A DNA stretch of 34,858 nt. It comes from Candidatus Nanohalarchaeota archaeon (lineage in GTDB: Archaea > Nanohalarchaeota > Nanosalinia > Nanosalinales > Nanoanaerosalinaceae). The notes below the pieces were generated by a model. It was not told the DNA's origin, made no database searches, and worked only from the letters and a program-made list of their open reading frames with translations. The stretch is taken from NCBI GenBank assembly GCA_022729255.1, contig JALDAG010000007.1, positions 1 through 34,858 on the forward strand. Direction: 5' to 3'. This document shows positions 1 through 7,663 of the stretch, one piece after another. Position 1 is the first letter of the stretch. Each line of letters starts with the position of its first letter. The position numbers and the translations under genes were made by a program.

Positions 1-570
1 GATTCAAGCCTGGTTGAGAACTACAAAGGATTCGAAAAGGAAGATGCTGAGATAGTGCTGTTTCTCGCATCAATAATGCATGATCTTGGTATGTCCATAC
101 ACAGATACCACCACGAGAAAAACTCTCTTTTCCTTGCTAAAGACATAATAGATGAACTGCTTGAGGGTCTATACGGAGAATGTAAAAGTAAAGTGATAAG
201 ATCCGAAGTCCTTCACGCCATATACTCTCACAGATCAAATGGTGAGCCCTTGACAGTTGAGGCAGGTATAGTGAGGGTTGCAGACGCTCTTGATATGGAG
301 AAAGGAAGGTCTAAGATAACCTTTGAAAATGGTTCTATAGATATACACTCGGTTTCAGCTGCGGCAGTGGATGAAGTAGTTTTGGAAACCGGAGAAAGCG
401 ATAAAGTGGAAGTTCTCATCAAGATGAATAACAGTGCAGGTATCTTCCAAGTAACAGGTCTCCTGAAGAAAAAGCTGGAGAACTCGGGTATAGAGGAACA
501 CATTAGTATTAAGGCCGAGATCGATTCCAGAGACGGAGCCCAGATACTTGAGGAACTGAACCTTGAATAA
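1..570 (+). CDS. HD-domain phosphohydrolase, 5' end missing
   Basis: The reading frame is open from base 1, so the gene starts outside the window; the GTG at 55 is internal. About 189 residues are visible. The motif MHDLGMSIHR carries the His-Asp pair of HD-superfamily metal-dependent phosphohydrolases, followed by further histidines (YHHEK, HAIYSHR) and VRVADALDMEKGRS, typical of the archaeal COG1418-like HD proteins. The C-terminal third looks like a small alpha/beta domain of unknown role. The substrate is not predictable, although nucleotides or cyclic nucleotides are usual in the superfamily. It ends 33 bases before the next gene, which has its own promoter-like box. The family call is good; the function is open. 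Confidence 0.75.
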   Translation, partial: DSSLVENYKGFEKEDAEIVLFLASIMHDLGMSIHRYHHEKNSLFLAKDIIDELLEGLYGECKSKVIRSEVLHAIYSHRSNGEPLTVEAGIVRVADALDMEKGRSKITFENGSIDIHSVSAAAVDEVVLETGESDKVEVLIKMNNSAGIFQVTGLLKKKLENSGIEEHISIKAEIDSRDGAQILEELNLE

Positions 571-603
571 TAGTTTTATACCGAACTTCACAAATAAAGT
601 ACC

Positions 604-1080
604 ATGAAACACTCAGCAAAGACCGGTATAGGTTTTGGACTGACATCCGCAGTGATAACAACCTTAGGTCTTATGGTAGGTGTTAATGCCAGCACACACT
701 CCAGGATTGCAGTTATAGGTAGTATACTGACAGTGACATTTGCTGATTCTTTTTCCGATGCTTTGGGAGTTCATATCTTGGAGGAAAGCCAGGGAAAGTA
801 TTCCCACAGAACGGTTTGGAGATCAACAGCATACACTTTTTTGTCCAAAATCCTGATAGGTTGCAGTTTTGTGATTCCACTGTTGATGTTAGACATATCA
901 AGAGCCATAATTATCTCGATTATTTGGGGTTTCATCCTATTAGGAGCTTTTAGCTACTACATAGGCAGTTTTGAAGAAAAAAAGAGCTGGAAAGTTGTAA
1001 TGGAACACCTGTTTATAGCAATAATAGTGGTTTTCACCTCACATTACATAGGGTATATGATATCCGCTTTTATAACATAG
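604..1080 (+). CDS. VIT/CCC1-family membrane protein
   Basis: A 158-residue integral membrane protein with about five hydrophobic segments. The N-terminus GFGLTSAVITTLGLMVGVN and the following TFADSFSDALGVHILEES resemble the first helices of VIT1/CCC1-family transporters, which move Fe2+ or Mn2+ out of the cytoplasm into a compartment or out of the cell. It is shorter than plant VIT1, as many archaeal members are, and metal-binding residues of the cytosolic loop are not obvious, so the substrate is inferred from the family only. The ATG at 604 has no ribosome binding site but has a TTTTATA box at 574-580, which suggests a leaderless transcript. It ends 3 bases from the convergent korB. Confidence 0.72.
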   Translation: MKHSAKTGIGFGLTSAVITTLGLMVGVNASTHSRIAVIGSILTVTFADSFSDALGVHILEESQGKYSHRTVWRSTAYTFLSKILIGCSFVIPLLMLDISRAIIISIIWGFILLGAFSYYIGSFEEKKSWKVVMEHLFIAIIVVFTSHYIGYMISAFIT

Positions 1081-1083
1081 ATC

Positions 1084-1917
1084 TCAAGTCTGGAACCAGC
1101 CCTTGTTTTCATCCTTTAAACTGGAGAGGCTATCCTTTCTGTCTGACATAGTCTCCTTTTTTTCCATGTAAAATATGCCGAGAGGAAGTTTTTCTTTTTC
1201 GTTCCATTCAGCAGCTTTTTTGAGAGCTTTTTCCTTGGTTCTTCTTTCCTCTTCCATCCAGTAGGATTTTTCATTTAACATATCCATTTCCTGAGAGTAC
1301 TTCTTACACGACATTATGACATCTATATAGGAGAAACCCTCCCACTTCATGGCTTTTTCCAGCACCTCAACCGTTTTACCAAATTTTTTGGGATCTACCC
1401 TTGCAACAAAACTTGTGTTGTTTGCAATAGCAAGTTCTAAAGGGTTCAAAGCAGGTTCAGTATGTCCTTTGGGCTGAGCCTTGGACTTGAAACCTTTTTC
1501 TGAAGTGGGTGTGGCCTGACCCGTTGTAAGCGCAAAGACCTTGTTGTTGTGCACCACCATCGTCATATCAGGGTTGAACCTAGATGCATGTATAAAGTGA
1601 GATACACCTTCAGAATACGTGTCTCCGTCACCACCAAAACCAATCACTTCAAGGCTGGGATTCCCTATCTTTGTTCCTATCATTGTGGGTAAAACCCTTC
1701 CGTGCAGGTTGTATACACCACCCACGTTTAGGTAATCGAACATCTTTCCGTGACAACCGATACCTGCGGCCATCGAAAAATCCTTTCTATCCAGACCTTT
1801 GTCTACAGAAACGTTTTTTATAGCTTTTTTAACCGCTGAAAGCAACATGAAGTTATTACATCCTGGACACCAAGTCATTTCAGCACCCGTTACTAAGTCA
1901 GATTCTTTAATCGTCAT
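1084..1917 (-). CDS. korB: 2-oxoacid:ferredoxin oxidoreductase, beta subunit
   Basis: A 277-residue thiamine-diphosphate-binding subunit. It shows the N-terminal Cys motif TWCPGCNNF, a second Cys block GIGCHGKMFDY, and the ThDP/Mg motif GFGGDGDTYSEG ending in HNNKVFALTTGQ. The block KAQPKGHTEPALNPLELAI is typical of the Kor/Por beta family. The enzyme decarboxylates a 2-oxoacid with CoA and passes electrons to ferredoxin in the cytoplasm. The gene overlaps the 3' end of the upstream fused gamma-alpha gene by 11 bases, so the two are co-transcribed and probably translationally coupled. The true substrate (2-oxoglutarate, pyruvate or another 2-oxoacid) cannot be told from the sequence, so the Kor name is provisional. 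Confidence 0.92.
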   Translation of the reverse strand: MTIKESDLVTGAEMTWCPGCNNFMLLSAVKKAIKNVSVDKGLDRKDFSMAAGIGCHGKMFDYLNVGGVYNLHGRVLPTMIGTKIGNPSLEVIGFGGDGDTYSEGVSHFIHASRFNPDMTMVVHNNKVFALTTGQATPTSEKGFKSKAQPKGHTEPALNPLELAIANNTSFVARVDPKKFGKTVEVLEKAMKWEGFSYIDVIMSCKKYSQEMDMLNEKSYWMEEERRTKEKALKKAAEWNEKEKLPLGIFYMEKKETMSDRKDSLSSLKDENKGWFQT

Positions 1918-3520
1918 ATACCAACACCTCTATTTCCTCTTTCAGCTCGTCTTTCCTGAACGGCCTTCCATCGTACTTAAGTATCATGTTTTCTTCATCT
2001 ACTTCAAAAAGGATTTTTTCTCTCAAAACATTAGCGAGCAATCCCTCGGAATTGTTCTCAACAAGAATGATTTTCGAACTCTTCTCTATTATCTCTGAGA
2101 CCTCCTTTGGAAATGGTTCAAGGTATATTAGCTGTAGGAACTTGAGCCCCATATCCTCGACAACGTCCTTTATAGCTCCCTTGGTCGAACCCCATCCAAC
2201 GATCAACGTATCAGAATCTTCTTCTCCATGTATCTTAAATCTTTCAAACTTTTTTGAAGCCTCTTTAACGGTCAACCCTTTCCTCTTCCTTTTCTCAACC
2301 ATTTTTTCAATTTTTTTAGGGTCTTCAACTGTTATGCCTTTTTCATCGTGTTCGTATGACGTGGATTTAACAACATTGATACCCGGGACGCTTCTTGGAC
2401 TGTTACCATCATCCGTTATCGCATAATTCTCGTAATCTCCCTCTTTTTCATCCATGTCTATGTTCCTTCCGACATCAACCAGTTCAACATCCGATTCAAA
2501 GCTGAAGTCTGATTCGGCAACATGTTTGTCCCCTAGAAGAACAGATAGTAGTCTAAAATTTTCTGAGAAATACATTGATTCGTTGACAGCTTTTAAACAC
2601 TCTTTAGAATCTCCTGGAGCTATCACGACTCTTGGAAATGTTCCGTGCCCTCCCTTCAAAGCAACTTCAAGATCTCCCTGTTCTGTATAAGTGGGTACGC
2701 CTGAACCGGCCCCCGCTCTCTGAGAAAGGTAAACTGTCAAAGGTATCTCTGAGATACCTTGCATAGATGTTGCTTCCTGCATAAGATCGTATCCACCTCC
2801 TGAAGTACCTACCATGGTTTTTGCACCTGTGTGGGCTGAACCAAGTGCAGCATTCGCAACTGAAAGTTCGTTTTCTAGCTGATAAGTTACGTGTGAATTA
2901 CCTGATTCTTTCTCAGCGAGTAAGTGTAGAACGGGTGTGGCAGGTGTCATGGGATAAGCCAAATAAACATCCAGACCTGAATCAATAGCTCCTCTAGCGA
3001 TTCCTTCACTGCCCGACATAATCTTGATATCACGGTCCATATCTTTTATACTACAAACATTCTCTGTTGATTCATAGCCCTTTTTCACGGCCCTGAAGTT
3101 TTGATCAAAAAATCTTTCCGGGAATTCTTCCTTTAATACTTTCTTCACAGCCTCTATTTTTATGCCGAAATACTTGGATAAGAGGCCAACAGACACCATG
3201 TTGTATGATATATTAAGATTAATTGAATCGAATTCTTCGTATACTTTAAAGATTTCACCGGTTTCAGCGACCCTTTCACCGTGTTTTGTCAACGTTTTTT
3301 TGTCATGAGCCACTAAAATATCTACCTTTTTGCTGTGAGAGTCTATTTTTTTGTCTGAAAAAGCCAGGACATTGAAAGAATGTCCTCCCTCTATAAGAGA
3401 GCTATAATCACGGTATTTGAATGTGAAGTATCCTTTATCCGAAAATATTTTAGCCAGAACCTCTGATGCCTTGTTTATTCCCTGTCCCTGTTTTCCTCCA
3501 AGAAGAACATATTTTTCCAT
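1907..3520 (-). CDS. korA: 2-oxoacid:ferredoxin oxidoreductase, fused gamma-alpha subunit
   Basis: A 537-residue fusion. Residues 1 to about 165 form the gamma domain (LLGGKQGQGINKASEVLAK, then SLIEGGHSFNVLAF). From about 168 the alpha subunit begins (MSGSEGIARGAIDSG, YPMTPATPVLH, QLENELSVANAALGSAHTGAKT, TSGGGYDLMQEA). The C-terminal part holds the transketolase-C-like domain (DTLIVGWGSTKGAIKDVVED). This gamma-alpha arrangement is known from haloarchaea and many other prokaryotes. There is no delta (ferredoxin-like) subunit gene beside it; electrons presumably go to a soluble ferredoxin. It is first in the minus-strand korA-korB operon, divergent from the NUDIX gene across 93 bases. Confidence 0.92.
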   Translation of the reverse strand: MEKYVLLGGKQGQGINKASEVLAKIFSDKGYFTFKYRDYSSLIEGGHSFNVLAFSDKKIDSHSKKVDILVAHDKKTLTKHGERVAETGEIFKVYEEFDSINLNISYNMVSVGLLSKYFGIKIEAVKKVLKEEFPERFFDQNFRAVKKGYESTENVCSIKDMDRDIKIMSGSEGIARGAIDSGLDVYLAYPMTPATPVLHLLAEKESGNSHVTYQLENELSVANAALGSAHTGAKTMVGTSGGGYDLMQEATSMQGISEIPLTVYLSQRAGAGSGVPTYTEQGDLEVALKGGHGTFPRVVIAPGDSKECLKAVNESMYFSENFRLLSVLLGDKHVAESDFSFESDVELVDVGRNIDMDEKEGDYENYAITDDGNSPRSVPGINVVKSTSYEHDEKGITVEDPKKIEKMVEKRKRKGLTVKEASKKFERFKIHGEEDSDTLIVGWGSTKGAIKDVVEDMGLKFLQLIYLEPFPKEVSEIIEKSSKIILVENNSEGLLANVLREKILFEVDEENMILKYDGRPFRKDELKEEIEVLVYDD

Positions 3521-3613
3521 ACTGTTTCTTTTTGTTCAACCTTTTTTCACTTTTACGGTTTTCATTTCCGTTGATTCAAAAACCATTAAAATGTTTTAGA
3601 GTGATTTTTAAAC

Positions 3614-4048
3614 ATGGAAGAAGTTAAGGGTGTGATGATATGTCTTTTCAAGGAGAAGAATGGTCATCCCAGATACTGTGTTCTTAAGAGAGACCACAAT
3701 TGGCAGGGCTGGGAATTCCCGAAAGGCAGAATTGACACTGGTGAAGACGTGAAAGAAGCAGCCATGAGAGAAATAGAGGAGGAGACAGGAATTAAACCTA
3801 TTGAAATTGATGAACTTGATATAGAACATGAGTGGACGTATTTAAGAGACAATAAGAAATACAGGTCTATTTACAAGTGTTTCATGGCCAGAGCACCCGA
3901 AGATGCAAGAGTTTATACAGGTAAGAACCCTGATAACGAGCATTCAAAGGGTTTTTTCCTTAACTTCAGGGACACCATGGATATCTTGGAGCATGATAAT
4001 CAGAAGGATTTGCTGAAGATTGTGGACAGCAAACTCAAAAAGAGTTGA
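3614..4048 (+). CDS. NUDIX hydrolase
   Basis: A 144-residue protein with a complete NUDIX box at residues 38-60: G38, E44, R52-E53, E56-E57, G59 and I60 fit the G-x5-E-x7-REUxEExGU signature that binds the divalent metal and cleaves nucleoside diphosphate-linked compounds. The preceding WQGWEFPKGR resembles diadenosine tetraphosphate hydrolase-type NUDIX proteins, so Ap4A-like dinucleotide breakdown is a reasonable guess. The start at 3614 has no ribosome binding site, consistent with a leaderless message. A hairpin and T-tract follow the stop directly, so it is probably a single-gene transcript. Confidence 0.88.
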   Translation: MEEVKGVMICLFKEKNGHPRYCVLKRDHNWQGWEFPKGRIDTGEDVKEAAMREIEEETGIKPIEIDELDIEHEWTYLRDNKKYRSIYKCFMARAPEDARVYTGKNPDNEHSKGFFLNFRDTMDILEHDNQKDLLKIVDSKLKKS

Positions 4049-4092
4049 CCGGGGAAAAAGGATTTCCCCCGGCTGGAGATCCGGTTTTTTTT
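4049..4092 (+). terminator. Hairpin plus T8 tract after the NUDIX gene
   Basis: Directly after the stop codon CCGGGGAAA (4049-4057) pairs with TTTCCCCCGG (4063-4072) with one bulged C. A run of eight T follows at 4085-4092. Archaeal termination depends mainly on the T-tract, and the stem is GC-rich for this DNA, so it looks like an intrinsic terminator. Confidence 0.6.
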
Positions 4093-4165
4093 GGGAATGT
4101 TTGGATAAAATATTTCTGAATATTTCTTTTATAGAGGCAAAGTGTTTCCATATAACTTAATGCCT

Positions 4166-4196
4166 GTTAACGGGTTTAACGTTAATATAAAATATT
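4166..4196 (+). promoter_or_regulatory. Promoter with tandem GTTAAC-type palindromes
   Basis: A TATA-like AT-rich stretch at 4186-4196 lies about 21-31 bases before the ATG at 4217. Immediately upstream are the 6-base palindrome GTTAAC (4166-4171) and the perfect 10-base palindrome TTAACGTTAA (4176-4185). Their position just ahead of the TATA box suits regulator binding, possibly by the winged-helix protein encoded downstream. Confidence 0.4.
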
Positions 4197-4216
4197 AGGT
4201 AATTTCTTGTAATAGG

Positions 4217-4780
4217 ATGAATATCGATGAAAAAGACTTCGCTATACTTAAAATATTAGAATCTTCTGGAAGCCCTCTATGGAAAAAAGAGATTCACAGA
4301 AGACTGGATAAAAACATCGAAAAAATGCCTCTTGACTCAACTTTTTCAGTTCAAACAGTTGGAAGAAGAGTAGACAGGATGGTAGATGATGGTTTACTAG
4401 AATCTTTCTTCATAAAAAATGAAAATGTCAACAGGATGCTTATAAAAAGTTTTTATCCCACGGAAAAAGGTCTTGACATGCTTGTGGGTAAAAGAGAAAG
4501 TTTTATGGAAAACTGGCTTAACGGTACACTATTAAACGATAAAAAAGAAGATTTTGAAGAAAATGTGTTGAACGAGGTGTTTGCAAACCTCTACAGCGTT
4601 CCTAAAAAAGTTTGCTGTGAGTATTCAACTGACTACATGAAAAAGATGTTTTTTCTTGATTACTGTCGTAGCTTTTCATACATCATGGTTGACGAAAAAT
4701 TCCACGAGTTTTCCAACAAAGTTTTTCAACACAATCCGGAACTTGAAGAACAGATAGGCGATATTATACCCGAAAGATGA
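4217..4780 (+). CDS. Winged-helix DNA-binding protein, function unknown
   Basis: A 187-residue protein. Residues 1 to about 95 look like a winged helix: MNIDEKDFAILKILESSG, then SVQTVGRRVDRMVDDGLLES as the recognition helix and wing, then FYPTEKGLDML. The C-terminal half is helical, with two cysteines (VCCEY, DYCRSF) and many aromatic residues, and I do not recognise it. It is a likely transcription regulator, and palindromes just upstream of its promoter would suit autoregulation. It precedes the SAM synthetase gene by 65 bases, which has its own TATA-like box, so they need not share a transcript. The target is unknown. Confidence 0.6.
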   Translation: MNIDEKDFAILKILESSGSPLWKKEIHRRLDKNIEKMPLDSTFSVQTVGRRVDRMVDDGLLESFFIKNENVNRMLIKSFYPTEKGLDMLVGKRESFMENWLNGTLLNDKKEDFEENVLNEVFANLYSVPKKVCCEYSTDYMKKMFFLDYCRSFSYIMVDEKFHEFSNKVFQHNPELEEQIGDIIPER

Positions 4781-4845
4781 ATAAATTTTTATTTCATCCG
4801 AACAGACCTTAAAAGTTTTAATATTATTTTTAGAAACTTATACTA

Positions 4846-6033
4846 GTGATTTATTTGATAAATGTTAATACCAAGGATTTTGACGGAAAAAAAGTGGAGA
4901 TGGTCGAGAGAAAAGGTATCGGTCATCCTGATTCAATCGCTGACGGCATATCTGAGGCCGTTTCAAGGGCGCTTAGTATTGAATACAGGGAAAAATTCGG
5001 GTTTATAGCTCACCACAATACTGATGAAGTGCAGATAATAGGTGGGAAGAGCAGTCCGGAGTTCGGTGGAGGAAAGATCGAGAAACCGATTTATATTCTT
5101 CTTGGAGGAAGGGCAACAGAGGAGTACAATGGTAAAAAAATCGATGTTGATAATATAGCGGTGAGTGCAGCAAAGAAATACCTTGATTCCACGATAAGAA
5201 ACCTTGATGTTGAGAGCGATATCAATATAGAATCTAAGATTGGAGAAGGATCCCCTGATCTGACTGAAATGTATTCCAGGAGCAAGGAAACACCTCTTGC
5301 AAACGACACAAGCTTTGGTGTTGGATATTATCCTTATACGGAAACAGAAAACGTTGTGAAGGAGATAGAAAAATACCTTAATTCCGATGAGACAAAAAAA
5401 GATATGCCGTGGATAGGTGAGGACGTAAAGGTTATGGCATACAGGAATAAGGAAAAACTTAATATCACTGTTGCAGCAGCTTTCTTGAGTTCCGAAGTTG
5501 AAAGTTTGGAGGATTACATGGATAAGAAAGAGATCGCTGTTTCCCGCATATATGAGCTTGTTGAGGAGCTTTACGAGGGCGAATTCGATGTTTTTTTGAA
5601 CACGGCAGACCACCCTGAAAAAGGTTCTGTATATATAACTGTGACAGGCACATCTGCGGAGATGGGTGACGATGGCTCCACTGGAAGAGGAAACAGAACT
5701 AATGGTTTAATAACACCTTTCAATCCCATGTCACTTGAAGCTACAAGTGGAAAAAACCCTGTGGCACACGTTGGAAAAATATATAATGTTTTGAGCGGTT
5801 TTATAGCTGAAAAAATTGTGGAGGAGGTAGAGGATGTTGAATCAGCAACTGTAAAGATTTTGAGCATGATAGGGAAACCTGTGGATGAACCACAATTACT
5901 TAACGTTGACATAGAACAGAAAAGTCCTGATGTGGATGTTTCAGAAGATGTGGAGAGTATATGTGAAGAGTGGATAGGCAGGATACCAGAGGTCATGGAG
6001 AAGGTCTTGGATGGTGAGATAAAAACCTTTTAA
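4846..6033 (+). CDS. mat: S-adenosylmethionine synthetase, archaeal type
   Basis: A 395-residue enzyme of the archaeal MAT family (COG1812), which makes S-adenosylmethionine from methionine and ATP. Characteristic blocks are VERKGIGHPDSIADGISEA near residue 20, HHNTDEVQIIGGKSSPEFGG, GSTGRGNRTNGLITPFNPMS and TSGKNPVAHVGKIYN. The length is usual for the family (about 400). The start is taken as GTG at 4846, with a TTTAATATTA box about 25-30 bases upstream and no ribosome binding site. The TAA stop overlaps the convergent arvC stop region by 4 bases. SAM from this enzyme feeds the radical SAM enzymes encoded near 26-28 kb and at the right edge. Confidence 0.95.
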   Translation: MIYLINVNTKDFDGKKVEMVERKGIGHPDSIADGISEAVSRALSIEYREKFGFIAHHNTDEVQIIGGKSSPEFGGGKIEKPIYILLGGRATEEYNGKKIDVDNIAVSAAKKYLDSTIRNLDVESDINIESKIGEGSPDLTEMYSRSKETPLANDTSFGVGYYPYTETENVVKEIEKYLNSDETKKDMPWIGEDVKVMAYRNKEKLNITVAAAFLSSEVESLEDYMDKKEIAVSRIYELVEELYEGEFDVFLNTADHPEKGSVYITVTGTSAEMGDDGSTGRGNRTNGLITPFNPMSLEATSGKNPVAHVGKIYNVLSGFIAEKIVEEVEDVESATVKILSMIGKPVDEPQLLNVDIEQKSPDVDVSEDVESICEEWIGRIPEVMEKVLDGEIKTF

Positions 6034-6419
6034 TCTTTCTCTGCTTTTTCAAGGTCTTTTGCCGATAATTTACCTTCCTTGTTAAACATGGATGCAAGGT
6101 GTAGGTAGTAACGATCGTTTTTGACCTCAAGTATCAACGGTTCATCGGCTAGAAGCTTTTTAAGATCTATCGAGTAAACTCCTTCTTCTTCTATATGTAT
6201 CGTTTTTGGATCAATCACCAGTTCTTTACCGTCTTCTTCTTCACCGTCCTTTATTTTTTTTATGAGGTCATCGACTTCTTTCAAAACTTCGTCGTCAAGC
6301 TCGTCTTTCTGATCCCCTTTTTCAAACATGAAAACTGATGATCCGCAGCTACAACCCTCCACAAGTTCTTGGGAGTTCTCATCATAGGTTTTACCGCAGT
6401 TCATACATCTATGAGGCAT
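6030..6419 (-). CDS. arvC: Zinc-ribbon protein of the ArvC/OapC family
   Basis: A 129-residue protein starting at the ATG at 6419. A longer frame reaches 6446, but the strong ribosome binding site GGGGAGG a few bases before this ATG decides the start. The N-terminus has a zinc ribbon with C5, C8, C23 and C25 (RCMNCG, GCSCG), followed by an acidic helical linker and a C-terminal segment SIDLKKLLADEPLILEV. This gene order, with a DUF2073 protein and an Era-like GTPase upstream, is a conserved euryarchaeal trio. The GTPase was linked to extracellular vesicle formation in Haloferax (ArvABC naming); that role is known from the family and not shown here. It overlaps arvB by 11 bases. Confidence 0.82.
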   Translation of the reverse strand: MPHRCMNCGKTYDENSQELVEGCSCGSSVFMFEKGDQKDELDDEVLKEVDDLIKKIKDGEEEDGKELVIDPKTIHIEEEGVYSIDLKKLLADEPLILEVKNDRYYLHLASMFNKEGKLSAKDLEKAEKD

Positions 6420-6804
6420 TTTTCCTCCCCGTGTCTTTCGCCACAAAAGAAACAGATTCTTTGTCTTCTTTAACTTTCTCCATGGCTTGAGAGTTTCCTA
6501 CAATGGTCAAACCTCTTCTCCTATCTTTTCCTAGAAGCATGTATATCTTGTTTAGAGCTTTATCTATGAAATCTCCTGTTTCAAGACTCGTAAATTCTAT
6601 TCCTGAGAAATCATCGTCTATAGCTTCCATGGATTTCTCTATCAGCTTCTTCTTTTTCTGAGGGTTGAGGGAGTTGTCCATTATCAGTATCTTTCCCTTC
6701 TTCACTTCCTCTATTATTATCTCAAGATTTTCATGAAAACTTCTCTTCTCAAAACTGTTCTTCCCTAAAAACTCTATAGGTACTCCTTTTGTTGATTCGG
6801 ACAT
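6409..6804 (-). CDS. arvB: DUF2073 protein of the ArvB/OapB family
   Basis: A 131-residue cytoplasmic protein without membrane segments. Recognisable features are GVPIEFLGKNSFEKRSFHEN, KGKILIMDNSLNPQKKKKLIE and the C-terminal RRGLTIVGNSQAMEKVK, matching the DUF2073 family found almost only in archaea next to an Era-like GTPase. The biochemical role is unknown. It starts 6 bases after the arvA stop and overlaps arvC by 11 bases, so the three proteins are probably made together and may form a complex. Confidence 0.8.
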   Translation of the reverse strand: MSESTKGVPIEFLGKNSFEKRSFHENLEIIIEEVKKGKILIMDNSLNPQKKKKLIEKSMEAIDDDFSGIEFTSLETGDFIDKALNKIYMLLGKDRRRGLTIVGNSQAMEKVKEDKESVSFVAKDTGRKNAS

Positions 6805-6810
6805 TTTATT

Positions 6811-7431
6811 TCAGCTCAGATGATGCATTATTTCTTCATACAACTTGTCTATGTTTTCTCCTTCCTTGGCGGATATCTCGACAACAGGGTGCTGTGGAAA
6901 TGCGTCTCTTACAGCTTCAGGATCTGAATCATCGAGATCTATTTTATTAGCGACTATCAGTATAGGTATGTTTTTCGCCTCCAGATTACCTATTATGGTG
7001 ACATTCACCTGTGTATAGGGATCTCTTGAGGAGTCAAAAACAACTAAACAGGCATCAACGTCATCAAGCCATTTTATAGCTTCGACTATTCCCTGTGTTG
7101 CTTCTTTTGCTCTGGTTTTTGATTCTTCTTCGTCAAGCCCGAAGTTCTTGAATTCCTTGAAGTCCACCTTTGTGGATATACCTGGCATGTCCAAAAGATT
7201 CATCGTTATCTCTTGTCCATCAACTTCTAAAACAGCTTTCTCTTTTTTCTTAACTTCTCTTGTCTCGTGAGGCACTTCTGAAACTTCTCCAAGCTCTTCG
7301 CCTAATAGATCAAGTGATATTTGGTTTGCCAAAGTGCTTTTACCAGCATTTGGAGGGCCATATATGCCGAGAGAAATGTCTTTTTTTGTTCCGAATATGC
7401 TGTTAAAAAATTCCTTGATGGCGTTAAACAT
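6811..7431 (-). CDS. arvA: Era-like small GTPase of the ArvA family
   Basis: A 206-residue GTPase with all main G motifs: P-loop GPPNAGKST (25-33), DMPG (81-84), NKID (162-165) and SAKEG (187-191). The first 17 residues (MFNAIKEFFNSIFGTKK) form a short amphipathic helix with a basic end, suited to peripheral membrane binding. It lacks the KH domain of bacterial Era, so ribosome assembly is unlikely. Archaeal homologs encoded with DUF2073 and zinc-ribbon partners drive vesicle formation in Haloferax; that function is inferred here from family and gene order. It is first in the minus-strand operon, divergent from prkA. A TTAAATAAAC box at 7465-7474 may be its TATA element. Confidence 0.85.
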   Translation of the reverse strand: MFNAIKEFFNSIFGTKKDISLGIYGPPNAGKSTLANQISLDLLGEELGEVSEVPHETREVKKKEKAVLEVDGQEITMNLLDMPGISTKVDFKEFKNFGLDEEESKTRAKEATQGIVEAIKWLDDVDACLVVFDSSRDPYTQVNVTIIGNLEAKNIPILIVANKIDLDDSDPEAVRDAFPQHPVVEISAKEGENIDKLYEEIMHHLS

Positions 7432-7657
7432 GTAACCACTAATGTTTTATTCCTCATGAGAACTTAAATAAACAGGTGTTCTGTCCCGTTTCTCGCATAC
7501 CTGTGAGGCCTTTTTGCTCAAACACATTTAAATAATATATTTGTATGTATGTTAACAATTCTTACAAATTTGTTTAATTATATAAAAGTTATTCTCCGTT
7601 ATAACTATTAATTGTTACTTTAATAAAGTAAATCATTGGTTAATGTAAAGACAAGGT
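7432..7657. promoter_or_regulatory. Divergent control region between arvA and the prkA operon
   Basis: This is the longest gene-free stretch. It is very AT-rich toward the prkA side. A TATA-like TTATATAAAA lies at 7578-7587 with a perfect 10-base palindrome ACAAATTTGT at 7564-7573, four bases upstream of it. From that TATA box the prkA mRNA would have a leader of roughly 50 bases ending in the AAGGTG ribosome binding site. A weak inverted pair (GTTAACAATT at 7551-7560 against AATTGTTAC at 7610-7618) flanks the box. No RNA gene is visible. Confidence 0.45.
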
Positions 7658-7663
7658 GTGAAT

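Noticed and set aside
4963..5613. Long open frame (216 codons) on the minus strand inside the SAM synthetase gene
   Set aside because: The plus-strand gene has a full set of family motifs; the antisense frame has no recognisable domain and composition typical of a shadow frame.
7432..7657. The longest gap examined for a tRNA or other structured RNA gene
   Set aside because: No cloverleaf, TPsiC-like box or GC-rich structured element is visible; the sequence is AT-rich promoter DNA.
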